DNA of 34,051 bases from JBBRUG01 sp038247995 (GCA_038247995.1 JBBRUG010000017.1:1-34051), one strand, 5' to 3'. Positions 1 to 8,792 are shown, counted from the stretch's first letter. The notes: generated from the letters alone by a model not told the origin. A program made the numbers and translations.

Positions 1-13
1 CTCACGTGGAGCA

Positions 14-242
14 GGGGGAGCCGCCGCAGATTCGGCGTCCTGATGCTGTCGGAAGCCCCGCTCCCGCTCAGGGAGCGGCCTGCTCTGAGCGTAGCCGAAG
101 GGGGTTGGGGGTGCGGGCAACGGCAAAAACCCTCCACCTGCGAGCCAACCCCCGCTCCGTCACGCAGAGCGGGAGAGCCGGACAGCATTGCAATGCGCTA
201 TCTCCCCGCTCCCTGAACGGGAGAGGGGCTGGGGTGAGGGCG
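14..242. repeat. Intergenic palindromic repeat cluster (family B)
   Basis: This stretch before the first gene remnant holds GC-rich hairpins built on CTCCC...GGGAG arms. One is CCGCTCCC at 58-65 pairing with GGGAGCGG at 71-78. A second is CCCGCTC at 151-157 with GAGCGGG at 167-173. A third is CCCCgCTCCC at 204-213 with GGGAGaGGGG at 219-228, with one mismatch. Each of the outer two is followed by a G-rich tail of the type GGGGyTGGGGTGaGGGC. The block from about 14 to 78 is nearly the same as 4503-4570, sharing the words GGGGGAGCCGC and GTCCTGATGCTGTC before the hairpin. It is non-coding in appearance, although an open frame runs through it from position 6. Confidence 0.7.
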
Positions 243-314
243 TTTGGGTGCCTGCCGCTGACGTTGCATCAGCCCTGCGCCTTCACGCCCGCCACGCCTT
301 CGATCTGGTACACT

Positions 315-1260
315 ATGGCCATGCGTAGTTTGCCGATCAATTGGCCCACGAGCCTGCATCCGACGCGCGATCGCCGGTTCGCGTTGATCGCTTGTTTGCT
401 CGTGTTCGGCGTTGCGATCGCCGGCTGGTGGGCCAGCCCGCCGATTGTGCTGGATGTGGGCAGCCCACAGGACGGGTTATATCTGCGCGCCGGCTTTTAT
501 GAGCGCGAAAATCTGGCGATCGGCGATAGTCGGTGAACCGGCCTCGAGGCCCGGCTGATCTTGCTGTATGTACCGGGTAATGCCAGTGTCGAACTGCGCA
601 CCGCCGGCAGGCCGGGTGGCGTCGAAGTGGCGCTGAACGTCAATGACCGCGATCTGGGCTGGTTCGAACTCCCCGATGAGCAGGTGCGGCATTACACTTT
701 CCTCTTGCCGCCGCGCACCTGGCGCGATGTGGGCGTGCGGCTGACTCTCAACGGCCCAGCCAATATGCGCCCGATGTAGGTGTTGATGATCCGCGCCGTC
801 TGACGGCCCTTGTCGAGCGCGTAACCCTGAATCCGGGCACGGCCAGTTTCCTGCCGTCGGCAGCGATCATGCTTGTGCTGTGTACCTTGCTTTTTGGCGT
901 TGGCTTGCGCATGGTAAGCATCCCGCCGGCCTGGGCCTGGTTGGTGGCCGCCCTGGCCGGAGTCGCGCTGGCCGCCGGATGGGGCTGGGCGCGGCTGTGG
1001 GTAGCGCCGTTTCTGCCGCTCACGGCAATCGGCGGCGCGTTGATCCTAGCCTTGCTGGCCGCGATCTAGATCGGTATTACCTGTGACCCGTCGTCGCCTG
1101 CCTGGCGCTGGCCTTTATGCTGGTGGCGCAGGGCAATGTGTGGACATTCTTCGACCGCATGCTCTACGGCCCCTATTGGCAACTGATCCTCTCATATAAA
1201 TTTTATGGCATGCTGCTGCTTTACATTGCGACATGGCGAACAATAGAACGGGAAAGCGGT
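315..1260 (+). pseudogene. Decayed integral membrane protein gene
   Basis: A broken gene beginning at about ATG 315. The frame starts with a membrane segment (IACLLVFGVAIAGWW), then reads GLYLRAGFYERE up to TGA at 534-536. The same frame continues with LEARLILLYVPGNASVELRT and an Ig-like stretch to TAG at 777-779. A frame change near 766-772 restores coding (DVGVDDPRRLTALVERV) and leads into two or three hydrophobic helices. A second frame change and TGA at 1084-1086 follow, before a last part with GNVWTFFDRMLYGPYW. Both TGA codons sit where tryptophan would fit (SR-W-TG and YYL-W-PV). The product resembles the N-terminal part of large polytopic membrane proteins of Chloroflexota, but I do not recognise a named family. 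At least four lesions make it a pseudogene unless the sequence is poor here. Confidence 0.65.
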
Positions 1261-1328
1261 ACAGCGGTAAAACGGGAAAGTGGTACAGCGCCACTGCTTT
1301 CCACCACAGAAACTAATCCCACATCCTC

Positions 1329-1337
1329 TGGTATAAT
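1329..1337 (+). promoter_or_regulatory. Candidate extended -10 promoter for polA
   Basis: TGG followed by TATAAT at 1332-1337 matches an extended -10 element exactly. There is no convincing -35 box, which extended -10 promoters can do without. Transcription would start near 1344 and give a leader of about 95 nt before polA. Confidence 0.45.
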
Positions 1338-1426
1338 CGGGTAGCACACCTTTTCTGAATGTGAAGCGCAAAGCGCACCAGCGCAACGCTGCCTGCCCGG
1401 CCGCCTGAATCCTGACTTCTGAATTC

Positions 1427-1434
1427 TGAGGAGA
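1427..1434 (+). promoter_or_regulatory. Ribosome binding site of polA
   Basis: TGAGGAGA lies 5 nt upstream of ATG 1440 and fixes the start codon of polA. Confidence 0.7.
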
Positions 1435-1439
1435 TCGCT

Positions 1440-4388
1440 ATGTCGCCGCGCAAGCGCCTGGCTCTGATCGACGGCCACGCTCTGGCCTTCCGGGCTTTCC
1501 ACGCGCTGAAAGAAGCCGGTTTGCGCTCGTCACGCGGCGAGCCGACCTATGCTGTCTTCGGGTTTGCCCAGATCTTGCTCTCGACTATTCAGGAGCAACA
1601 CCCCGAGTATGTGGCGGTGTCGTTCGATGTGGGGCGCACCTTCCGCGACGACCTCTACGCTGAGTACAAGGCCGGCCGCGCTGAGACGCCGGAGGAGTTT
1701 CATCCGCAACTGGAGCGGATCAAGGAACTGGTCAACGCACTCAATATTCCAGTTTATACCGCCGATGGTTATGAGGCCGACGATGTGATCGGCACGCTGG
1801 CCCGTCAGGCGACCGCAGCGGATGTCGAGACGCTGATTGTCACCGGCGACACCGACAGCCTGCAACTCGTCGATGAACACGTGAAGGTGATTCTGGCCAA
1901 CCCCTATGGCCAGCGCACCACCACGACGATCTACGATGAGGCGAAGGTGCTTGAGCGCTACGATGGGTTGCGCCCCGATCAACTCGCCGATCTGCGCGGG
2001 CTGAAGGGCGACACGAGCGATAACATCCCCGGCGTGAAGGGTATTGGCGAGAAGGGCGCGATCAACCTGCTGAATCAATTCGGCACGATTGAACAACTCT
2101 ACGAGCAGTTCGACGCAGTGCCGAAGCGCTATCAGAAGCCGCTGGAGGGCCAACGCGAAACGGCGTTGTTCAGCAAACGCTTGGCCACAATCGTCTGTGA
2201 AGTGCCGGTGCGCCTCGATCTGGAGGCTGCCACGATCCACGACTATGACCGGGCGGCGGTGATCCGGCTCTTCCAGGAGTTGGAGATCGGCGCGTCGTCG
2301 GGGCTGCTGAAGAAGTTGCCGCCCAGCGCTAGTAGCCCGGCTGAGGCCGATCCGCCCGAAGCTGCCGCAGCACCCACCGGTACGGCCCAACTTGATTTGT
2401 TTGCCGCAGCGACCTTGCCGGCGAACCTGCCCGCTGCGCCCAGCGGCGCCGGGCCGGCCCAACTGCGCATGTTCGGCGAAACCGAGGCGCCTGCTGCTGC
2501 GCCAATCGTGAGCCATGGTGACTACCGCGCCGTAACTACGGCTGATGGCCTGGCCGAACTGGTGAACGCGCTCAGTGCCGCGGCGGCCTTCGCCTTCGAC
2601 ACCGAGGCTAGCGGTCTGCGGCCTTTCGCCGCTGAACTGGTGGGCATCTCGATTGCGCTAACACCCGGCGTGGCATGGTATGTGCCGGTGGGCCACACCG
2701 CAGGCGAGCAGTTGCCGCGTGCGCAGGTGCTCGACGCGCTGCGGCCCTTCTTCGCCGACGCGAAGCAGCCGAAATACGCCCACAACGCCAAATTCGATAT
2801 TGAGCTTCTGCTCAGCGCCGGCGTGCCGGTGCATGGCCTAGCCTTCGACACGATGATCGCCGCCGGGTTGCTCGGCAAACGCCCCGCCCTGAAGGAGTTG
2901 GCCTTCTACGAACTGAAGCTCGAAGACGGCATGACCCCAATCGCTGATCTGATTGGGCGCGGCAGCAAGCAGATCACCTTCGGCGATGTGCCGATTGCGC
3001 AGGCCACGCCTTATGCCGCCGCCGACGCCGATATGACCCTGCGGCTTGTGCCGCTGCTGGAAGCGGAGTTGCGCGCCAACCCGGCCCTGCACGACCTGTA
3101 CAATCGCGTCGAGTTGCCGCTCGTAAGTGTGCTGGTGTCGATGGAACAGGCCGGTATTACGCTCGATCCGCACTATATTAACGCGCTGGGCCAGCGGCTG
3201 GAGGCGCGCATCGGCGACCTGGTGACGGCGATCCACGCTGTCGCCGAGCGCAGCTTCAATATCAACTCCGGCCAGCAACTCAACGACGTGCTGTTCGAGA
3301 GCGGCACGTTCGGCCTCGATCCGAAGCAACTCGGCCTGAGCAAATTGAAGAGCGGCGGCTACTCGATCACTGCTGAAGTGCTGGAGCAAATCGCGCCAAT
3401 CGCGCCGATTGCCGCGCAGATCTTGCAGTACCGCCAACTCAGCAAGCTCAAAAGCACCTACGTCGATACGCTGCCCACCCTGGTCGATGAGCGCAGCGGG
3501 CGCGTCCACACCAGCTACAGCCAACTCGGCGCGGCGACGGGACGGCTCAGTTCAAACGATCCAAACCTCCAAAACATCCCGGTGCGTACTGAAGAAGGCC
3601 GCGAGATCCGGCGCGGCTTTGTGGCCCAGCCGGGGCAGCGGTTTGTTGCTGCCGACTACTCGCAGATTGAACTGCGCGTGCTGGCCTATTACCTGGTGCG
3701 CTGGTACAACGACGCAAGCCTGGCCCAGGTCTTCCAGGAGGGCCGGGATATTCACGCCGCTACCGCGAGCCGGTTGTTCGGTGTTGAGCAGCACGAGGTT
3801 GATAAGAACCAGCGCCGGATTGCGAAAACTGTCGTGTTTGGAATTATCTACGGGATCAGTGCCTTCGGGTTGTCGCAGCGGCTTGGCCTGGAGCGGGGCG
3901 AGGCCCAGGCGCTGATCGATGGCGTGTTCAGCAGCTTTCCCGGCATTAAGCGCTACATCGACGGCACGCTCGCTTTTGGCCGTGAGCAGGGCTATGTGCA
4001 AACGCTCTTCGGGCGGCGGCGCATGATGCCGGAGTTAAAGGTGCGTGGCCCGCGCAGCCAGGCTGCCGCGCGCGAGGCGATCAATGCGCCGATCCAGGGC
4101 ACCGCCGCCGATATCATGAAGATCGCGATGATCAACGTACACGGGGAACTCGCCAAAAAGGGCATGGCCACCCGCTTACTGCTCCAGGTTCACGACGAAC
4201 TGATCCTGGAGGCGCCCGAGGCCGAGGTAAGCGCCGCAGCCCAACTGGCGTGCGACCTGATGGCGAGCGCCTATGATCTCACCGTCGATCCCGCCGAGTC
4301 GGGCCAACCCGCGCCAATCACGGTGCCGCTCGGCGTTGAGGTTGAAACCGGGCCGAATTGGGACGAGTTGAAGCCATTTATCTTTTGA
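1440..4388 (+). CDS. polA: DNA polymerase I
   Basis: Family A DNA polymerase of 982 residues that fills repair gaps and removes Okazaki primers. Residues 1-290 are the 5' nuclease, with GDTDSLQLV (136-144) and the helix-hairpin-helix LKGDTSDNIPGVKGIGEKG (188-206). An Ala/Pro-rich linker covers about 293-355. The 3'-5' exonuclease (about 360-545) looks active: D387 and E389 in FDTEASG, D453 in KFDIE, Y525 and D529 in YAAADAD. The polymerase domain has motif A (DYSQIELR, D739), motif B (RRIAKTVVFGIIYG, K796, F800, Y804) and motif C (VHDE, H918-D919-E920). Compared with the E. coli enzyme there are about four extra residues just after motif A (AYYLVRWYND at 749-758). The gene stands alone and converges on the glycosidase gene downstream. 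Confidence 0.97.
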   Translation: MSPRKRLALIDGHALAFRAFHALKEAGLRSSRGEPTYAVFGFAQILLSTIQEQHPEYVAVSFDVGRTFRDDLYAEYKAGRAETPEEFHPQLERIKELVNALNIPVYTADGYEADDVIGTLARQATAADVETLIVTGDTDSLQLVDEHVKVILANPYGQRTTTTIYDEAKVLERYDGLRPDQLADLRGLKGDTSDNIPGVKGIGEKGAINLLNQFGTIEQLYEQFDAVPKRYQKPLEGQRETALFSKRLATIVCEVPVRLDLEAATIHDYDRAAVIRLFQELEIGASSGLLKKLPPSASSPAEADPPEAAAAPTGTAQLDLFAAATLPANLPAAPSGAGPAQLRMFGETEAPAAAPIVSHGDYRAVTTADGLAELVNALSAAAAFAFDTEASGLRPFAAELVGISIALTPGVAWYVPVGHTAGEQLPRAQVLDALRPFFADAKQPKYAHNAKFDIELLLSAGVPVHGLAFDTMIAAGLLGKRPALKELAFYELKLEDGMTPIADLIGRGSKQITFGDVPIAQATPYAAADADMTLRLVPLLEAELRANPALHDLYNRVELPLVSVLVSMEQAGITLDPHYINALGQRLEARIGDLVTAIHAVAERSFNINSGQQLNDVLFESGTFGLDPKQLGLSKLKSGGYSITAEVLEQIAPIAPIAAQILQYRQLSKLKSTYVDTLPTLVDERSGRVHTSYSQLGAATGRLSSNDPNLQNIPVRTEEGREIRRGFVAQPGQRFVAADYSQIELRVLAYYLVRWYNDASLAQVFQEGRDIHAATASRLFGVEQHEVDKNQRRIAKTVVFGIIYGISAFGLSQRLGLERGEAQALIDGVFSSFPGIKRYIDGTLAFGREQGYVQTLFGRRRMMPELKVRGPRSQAAAREAINAPIQGTAADIMKIAMINVHGELAKKGMATRLLLQVHDELILEAPEAEVSAAAQLACDLMASAYDLTVDPAESGQPAPITVPLGVEVETGPNWDELKPFIF

Positions 4389-4478
4389 GCAGCGACAGGC
4401 CGTAGCGGCATACGGATCACGTTAAGCGATAAACATGTTGTACCGCGTCCTGATGCGCTATTTCCCGCATCCCCCCAA

Positions 4479-4585
4479 CCCCCTTCTCCCCGTGAGGGAG
4501 AAGGGGGAGCCGCACCAGACTTCATCGTCCTGATGCTGTCCGAAGCCCCTCTCCGCGTGACGGAGAGGGGTTTGGGGTGAGGGCC
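4479..4585. repeat. Two perfect hairpins of family B; likely bidirectional terminator region
   Basis: Hairpin one has a perfect 12-bp stem (CCCCCTTCTCCC at 4479-4490, GGGAGAAGGGGG at 4496-4507, loop CGTGA). Hairpin two has a perfect 10-bp stem (CCCCTCTCCG at 4546-4555, CGGAGAGGGG at 4561-4570) with the same loop CGTGA. Both lie between the converging polA and glycosidase genes, so they may end transcription from both sides, although there is no clean T-tract. The segment 4503-4570 is a second copy of the block at 14-78, which shows it is a dispersed repeat and not only a terminator. Confidence 0.7.
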
Positions 4586-4639
4586 AAAAACGTTTCGGGT
4601 AAGGCTATGCGCAAGGGGAGCAGGGGTAACCGCGTACTC

Positions 4640-6910
4640 CTACGGCGCAAATGCACACTGGATCTCCCAGGCCCAGACCCCGATATTGCCCACTTCAATC
4701 GCGCCGCTCGTCGGGTTGCGCTCTAGGCGCCCGTTGCGGAAGTATTGCACCTGCATCGTTACGCCGCCGACTTGCTCATCCAGCTTGCCCGAAATTGGCG
4801 CACCAAAACGCCACGATCCGCCAAGCGCGTCGTAGTAACGCCGGAAGGTTGGATCGACACTATAGCCCGTCTCCGGCGAGTGGTAGCCCGGATCGCGCGG
4901 TGCGCCGGTTTGGGGCGGAAAGCTACGCCCGGCAGTGTAGGCTGCGCCGATGTCGGCCGGGCGCACCAGCAGGAACAACTGCTGTTCAGGCGTGAGGAAG
5001 GGCCAGTTGGGGTCATCGCGCACGGATGGATGGATTTCCAGCACAGCGCCGCTGAAGTACTGCACCACCCGCCGATCACTCTGGCGCACGAACCCGTCGC
5101 TGAGCGGCAGGCCGAGATTGTAGCGCCCGTTCAGTTGCTCCCAGATCTGGCGGAATTCGGCTTTGACATAGTGACCGCTCGCGTTAATCAAGATCGGCGC
5201 ATTGGCACCTGAAGGCGGGCGCGGGTTGTTCGAAGTAAGCGCAACCGTGGTTTTGTAGGCACTGGGCAGCGCCGGGGCCAGCGTGGCGGCAAAGGCGGCG
5301 GCGGCGGGCTTCAGCGAGTCGTCGGCGCGGAACAGGCCATAATGCTCTTCCCGCGTGTCCCAGCGCGCGGTTGGGCCAGCATGATAGTCGCGCAGGTTCC
5401 AGGCCACTACACCAGCCACCCGCCCGGCGGAGGCCTCCAGAAACGTGCGATAGACCCATTCTTGCTGGGCCTCAGTGTAATCGCGCACGGCGCAGACCGG
5501 GCCGGTGGGCCAGCCGAACTCTTCGAGCAGGATCGGTTTGGCGGTAGAGCGCCGGACCGCGTCGAGTTGGCGGGCGGCATCGGCGGCGTTGTAGCTGTGA
5601 ACACTCACCAGATCGCTATAGTCGATCACCCGCCGCCCATCCGGGCCAGGGATCAACAGGTTTTCGTAGTGGCCCATACCGACGGTGATGAGGTGGTTAG
5701 GCGCAAGCTGCCGCGCTGCATCCGCCATGCGCCCGAGCCAGTCCAACACCTGATCCTGCCGACCTTCACGCGTCCAGGCGGCATAGTTATCGGGTTCGTT
5801 GTGCAGATCCCAGGCCATAATCCGGTCGTCGCCAATGAAGTTGCCGAGCAGTAAGCGCAAATATTCGCGGTGGGCCGCATCTTCGCGGCTGTCGGGCGGC
5901 GGAAAGCTGTTGTCGAAGTCGAACAGGGCAACGATCAGGCGCAACTCCAGATCGCTCGCGATCTGCGATAACTCGCGCAGCCGGCTGAGCACCAGTTCGT
6001 TGACAATGCCCACGCCGCCACGCTCGGCGAGATCGTAGGGCAGCAGCACGCGCACGGCATTGATGCCCAACTGATCGCGGCCCATGCGCAATTCGCGCTC
6101 CATCTGCGGCGCGTCCCAGCCGGTCCACATCTCCTTCCAGGGCCGCCCCTGCGGATAGTAGTTCACGCCTTTGATAAACACCGGCTGGCCCATAACCGTA
6201 AGTTGATCGCCAGTGGCCTGGACAAACCCACCGGGGGCGACAGCTGGCGCACGTGCGGCGACAATGGCCGGCGCAACACCCCGACTCTGTTCAGCGCCGA
6301 GCAGACCCAGGCGCACACCGCCCGCGCCATGATCCTCGAAGCGGGCGCGCTCGAACCACTGCACAGTGTAGGTACGTCCATCGGCCAGGCGTTCGGGGCG
6401 TGGCGGAGTAAGCGGCAGACCGAACAGGCCCAGGCTTTCGGCGGGGCTGATGCCGGGTTGGCCAAGATCGAGGCCATAACCTGTATAGGTGGCCAGAAAG
6501 GTCGGGCAGACATTCAGGCCCACCTCAGAAAAATGCCGACAACCATTGCGCGGCGCTTCACGAGCGGCAGGCGGCTCATTCCGCAGTGCGAGTAGATCGC
6601 CGCCAAGCCGACCGAGCAGCACATCATAGGGCGGCGCGTTCTGCGGGTGATACTCAAGCTGCGCGCGTTCAAAGAGTTGCACCGTGATCGGGCCAGCCGG
6701 CCCATCGGCGGGGCGCGCCGGGCCAAGCGGGTAGCCGAAGATCGGCAGGCCGCCCTGCGCTTCCCAGAAGCTGCGCATGCGCCCATCGATACAAGCGCTG
6801 ATCGCCGGGGCCGCTTCGGGGAAGCAACGTTCAGCGGCATAGATCAGGCGCGGCGCCGGAAAACTGAAGGTAACGAGGAGGAACACCAAACAGAGCAGCA
6901 GACGAATCAT
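4640..6910 (-). CDS. Secreted GH5-like glycoside hydrolase with flanking LGFP-like wall repeats
   Basis: A 756-residue exported enzyme. Residues 1-25 form a signal peptide (hydrophobic core LLLCLVFLLVTF). Residues 45-205 hold two repeats of the kind FWEAQGGLPIFGYPL ... VQLFERAQLEYHP, and about 580-735 hold two more (LGLPLSDG ... VVQYFSGAVLEIHP; FGAPISG ... VQYFRNGRLERNP). Such repeats are common in wall-associated proteins. The centre (about 228-540) is a TIM-barrel clan GH-A domain: FIKGVNYYP at the start, likely acid/base E372 in WDLHNEPDN, likely nucleophile E464 in LLEEFGWPTG, and conserved W504. It should cleave a beta-linked polysaccharide outside the cell; the substrate cannot be read from the sequence. 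The ATG at 6910 has GGAAGG about 8 nt upstream. It ends with TAG. Confidence 0.85.
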   Translation of the reverse strand: MIRLLLCLVFLLVTFSFPAPRLIYAAERCFPEAAPAISACIDGRMRSFWEAQGGLPIFGYPLGPARPADGPAGPITVQLFERAQLEYHPQNAPPYDVLLGRLGGDLLALRNEPPAAREAPRNGCRHFSEVGLNVCPTFLATYTGYGLDLGQPGISPAESLGLFGLPLTPPRPERLADGRTYTVQWFERARFEDHGAGGVRLGLLGAEQSRGVAPAIVAARAPAVAPGGFVQATGDQLTVMGQPVFIKGVNYYPQGRPWKEMWTGWDAPQMERELRMGRDQLGINAVRVLLPYDLAERGGVGIVNELVLSRLRELSQIASDLELRLIVALFDFDNSFPPPDSREDAAHREYLRLLLGNFIGDDRIMAWDLHNEPDNYAAWTREGRQDQVLDWLGRMADAARQLAPNHLITVGMGHYENLLIPGPDGRRVIDYSDLVSVHSYNAADAARQLDAVRRSTAKPILLEEFGWPTGPVCAVRDYTEAQQEWVYRTFLEASAGRVAGVVAWNLRDYHAGPTARWDTREEHYGLFRADDSLKPAAAAFAATLAPALPSAYKTTVALTSNNPRPPSGANAPILINASGHYVKAEFRQIWEQLNGRYNLGLPLSDGFVRQSDRRVVQYFSGAVLEIHPSVRDDPNWPFLTPEQQLFLLVRPADIGAAYTAGRSFPPQTGAPRDPGYHSPETGYSVDPTFRRYYDALGGSWRFGAPISGKLDEQVGGVTMQVQYFRNGRLERNPTSGAIEVGNIGVWAWEIQCAFAP

Positions 6911-6958
6911 GAACCAGCCCTTCCAGGGTAGTGGGTATCCTTCATCTTACCGCTGCGG

Positions 6959-6964
6959 AGTATA
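6959..6964 (-). promoter_or_regulatory. Candidate -10 box for the glycosidase gene
   Basis: On the minus strand TATACT lies about 50 nt upstream of the ATG. No good -35 box was found at the right distance, so this is a weak call. Confidence 0.3.
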
Positions 6965-7019
6965 GTGCCGCAAGCGATCTTTGCGGAAGATTCCCCTTCT
7001 GTGGGCCAGGAATTTGGGG

Positions 7020-7025
7020 TATAGT
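7020..7025 (+). promoter_or_regulatory. Candidate -10 box for the lipoprotein-deacetylase pair
   Basis: TATAGT lies about 75 nt upstream of the GTG start at 7101. No clear -35 box is visible. Confidence 0.25.
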
Positions 7026-7100
7026 AATGAGATAGGATTGCAGGGTCAGGTGAGCCTGATGTTCGCCCAATGCGGCCCTGCCAAGCCGAAGGAGCCCTCT

Positions 7101-7391
7101 GTGAAGCGTGTACGCGTCCTCTGGTCTTCGCTAGCGATCGCTCTGATCGTGCTCGCGTTATCGGCCTGCTCGGCCGCCGCCACGCCCGGCGCTACGAGCA
7201 GCGGGATCAGCGCCGGTGGAATTGCCGTGCAACTGCCCGGCATGAACATCGAACGGGCGGCAGTTCCAGCGACGCCGCTAACTGCGCAGGCCCAACTCGC
7301 CATTACGGCAGGCGCCGACGCAGCGGCGAGCGCACGGCTCAATGTGGTCGATGTGGCCCCGAAGACGGTCTATGCAGGGTGCGGGTACTGA
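7101..7391 (+). CDS. Small predicted lipoprotein, possibly truncated
   Basis: A 96-residue product starting at GTG 7101, chosen because GAAGGAG (7088-7094) sits 6 nt upstream. An in-frame ATG at 6981 has no such site. Residues 1-22 are a lipoprotein signal peptide (RVRVLWSSLAIALIVLALSA) with lipobox LSAC and lipidated Cys23. The rest is a short, low-complexity Ala/Thr/Gly-rich chain. The frame stops abruptly after VVDVAPKTVYAGCGY and overlaps the next gene by 20 nt. Function unknown. It may be a small lipoprotein co-translated with the deacetylase, or the front of a larger lipoprotein cut short by a deletion that joined two genes. Confidence 0.55.
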   Translation: MKRVRVLWSSLAIALIVLALSACSAAATPGATSSGISAGGIAVQLPGMNIERAAVPATPLTAQAQLAITAGADAAASARLNVVDVAPKTVYAGCGY

Positions 7392-8217
7392 CTGGTTCCG
7401 ACGGCTCGTTCTGACGGCGGCGGGTGAGGGCAACCTCGCCCGCTTTGTGTTAGCGCAGGTGCTGAAGCGCTATGCATCTCTATTGCCGCAGCCAACTGCT
7501 GAAGCGGCTTGTGCAAAGAAGCTCATGGCAACTCCCTGGCGCGCGCTGATTGAAACATATGCCGCAACCTCGCTGAATAGCGCCGTACGCACGATCGCGC
7601 AGCGCTTTCCGCTGATTTTCTGTGCCGGCGACCCCCACTCACGGCAGATAGCCCTCACCTACGACGACGGCCCGCATCCCAGCGACACACCGGCGCTGCT
7701 GGAGGTGCTGGCGCGCCACGGTGTAACGGCGACGTTCTCGTGGCTCGGCGAGAAGATCGAGCAACACCCGGCACTCGTGGCCGAAGCGGCGGCAGCCGGA
7801 CACCAGTTGATGATCCACGGCTATCGGCATCGTTCGTTCTTGCTGGAGCGTGAAGATGCGCTGCACAGCATGCTCGACACGACCCGCGATTTGATTGCGC
7901 GCCATGCAGGGCGCGACCCGGCGCTGATTAGCAGTGTGCGCCCGCCCTTCGGCCACCTGAGCCAGAAGATTATGTTAAACCTGGTGCAGTGGGGCTATCA
8001 GCCGGTGCTATGCAGCATTATGCCGGTACACTGGATGCAGCCTGCGAAACTGAGTATTCGCCAGGTGGTTGCCCAGGTCGAGGGTGGGTCGCTGATCGTA
8101 CTGCACGAAGCGCTGACCGGCCCGCCGGTGGCCCAACTCACCGACGCCATACTTAGCCGCCTGGCCGCCAAGAATTGGGAATATGTGACGGTTAATGCCC
8201 TGCGGAATACTCTCTAA
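7372..8217 (+). CDS. Polysaccharide deacetylase (NodB domain)
   Basis: A metal-dependent deacetylase of the carbohydrate esterase 4 type, 281 residues from ATG 7372. The NodB motifs are all visible: TYDDGPHP (catalytic base D98, metal D99), HGYRH (metal H149 and H153), RPPFG (190-194) and the late IVLHEA (H245). It should remove acetyl groups from an N-acetylated glycan such as peptidoglycan or an exopolysaccharide. There is no clear signal peptide. Residues 1-90 are an alpha-helical lead without a recognised fold. The start is uncertain: ATG 7372 has no strong ribosome site and overlaps the lipoprotein frame by 20 nt, which suggests coupled translation; ATG 7342 or ATG 7525 are alternatives. 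Confidence 0.85.
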   Translation: MQGAGTDWFRRLVLTAAGEGNLARFVLAQVLKRYASLLPQPTAEAACAKKLMATPWRALIETYAATSLNSAVRTIAQRFPLIFCAGDPHSRQIALTYDDGPHPSDTPALLEVLARHGVTATFSWLGEKIEQHPALVAEAAAAGHQLMIHGYRHRSFLLEREDALHSMLDTTRDLIARHAGRDPALISSVRPPFGHLSQKIMLNLVQWGYQPVLCSIMPVHWMQPAKLSIRQVVAQVEGGSLIVLHEALTGPPVAQLTDAILSRLAAKNWEYVTVNALRNTL

Positions 8218-8294
8218 AGCGCAGAGCGGCAGAGCGGAGGGTGTGACGGTTCTTAAACATTAAGCTCAAGGATCGCTCATCTGTTCTCCGGCGT

Positions 8295-8792
8295 CTATCG
8301 CCCGGATCCCCATGACCGTACCAGCTCACGTTGAGCTTCACGCTCCGGCGAAGGATGATCGGCGCCTGGGGTGTCTTTGCGCAGCGTGGTTAACTGTGCG
8401 AGCGCCGCTTCACCGCTAAGGCCGTGGCGGGCCAGGTAGCACCCGACAACCGTGCCAGTGCGCCCGAAGCCACCCCAGCAGTGTAGATACACGACCTGAT
8501 CAGCAGCGAGGATTGCATCAATCGTATTGAGCGTTGCCGCAAGCTGCGCCGGCGTCGGCACATCCATATCACGGATCGGGAAGTTGTAGAAGCGCATTGT
8601 TCGCTGGTAGGCCGCCGCTTCCGCCGCCCACAACGGCCGATAGTCGCCCAGCGCCGCCACTTCAGCCGGCTCAACCAGGCTGAGCACATCGCTGACGCCG
8701 GCTGCGAGCAGAGCGCGGATCGACTCAGCGCCGGCCAGGGTTGGATATTCGCCGGCCAGACAGCGCTGTGGGATCACCCAGTAGGTATTCAT
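8295..8792 (-). CDS. Dual-specificity / tyrosine phosphatase-like protein
   Basis: A 165-residue cytosolic protein with the cysteine-phosphatase signature HCxxGxxRTG, seen as HCWGGFGRTG with nucleophile C105 and phosphate-binding R111. The likely general acid is an Asp in the loop PIRDMDVP (D75 or D77). The N-terminus (YWVIPQRCLAGEYP) is typical of short bacterial members, which act on phosphotyrosine, phosphoserine or small phosphorylated molecules. It lies 54 nt downstream of the alpha/beta hydrolase on the same strand and is probably co-transcribed with it. No strong ribosome site precedes ATG 8792. Confidence 0.85.
   Translation of the reverse strand: MNTYWVIPQRCLAGEYPTLAGAESIRALLAAGVSDVLSLVEPAEVAALGDYRPLWAAEAAAYQRTMRFYNFPIRDMDVPTPAQLAATLNTIDAILAADQVVYLHCWGGFGRTGTVVGCYLARHGLSGEAALAQLTTLRKDTPGADHPSPEREAQRELVRSWGSGR

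Noticed and set aside
6..314. Coding sequence at the start of the window
   Set aside because: The open frame runs through hairpin repeats and its translation is low-complexity; the first believable start is ATG 315.
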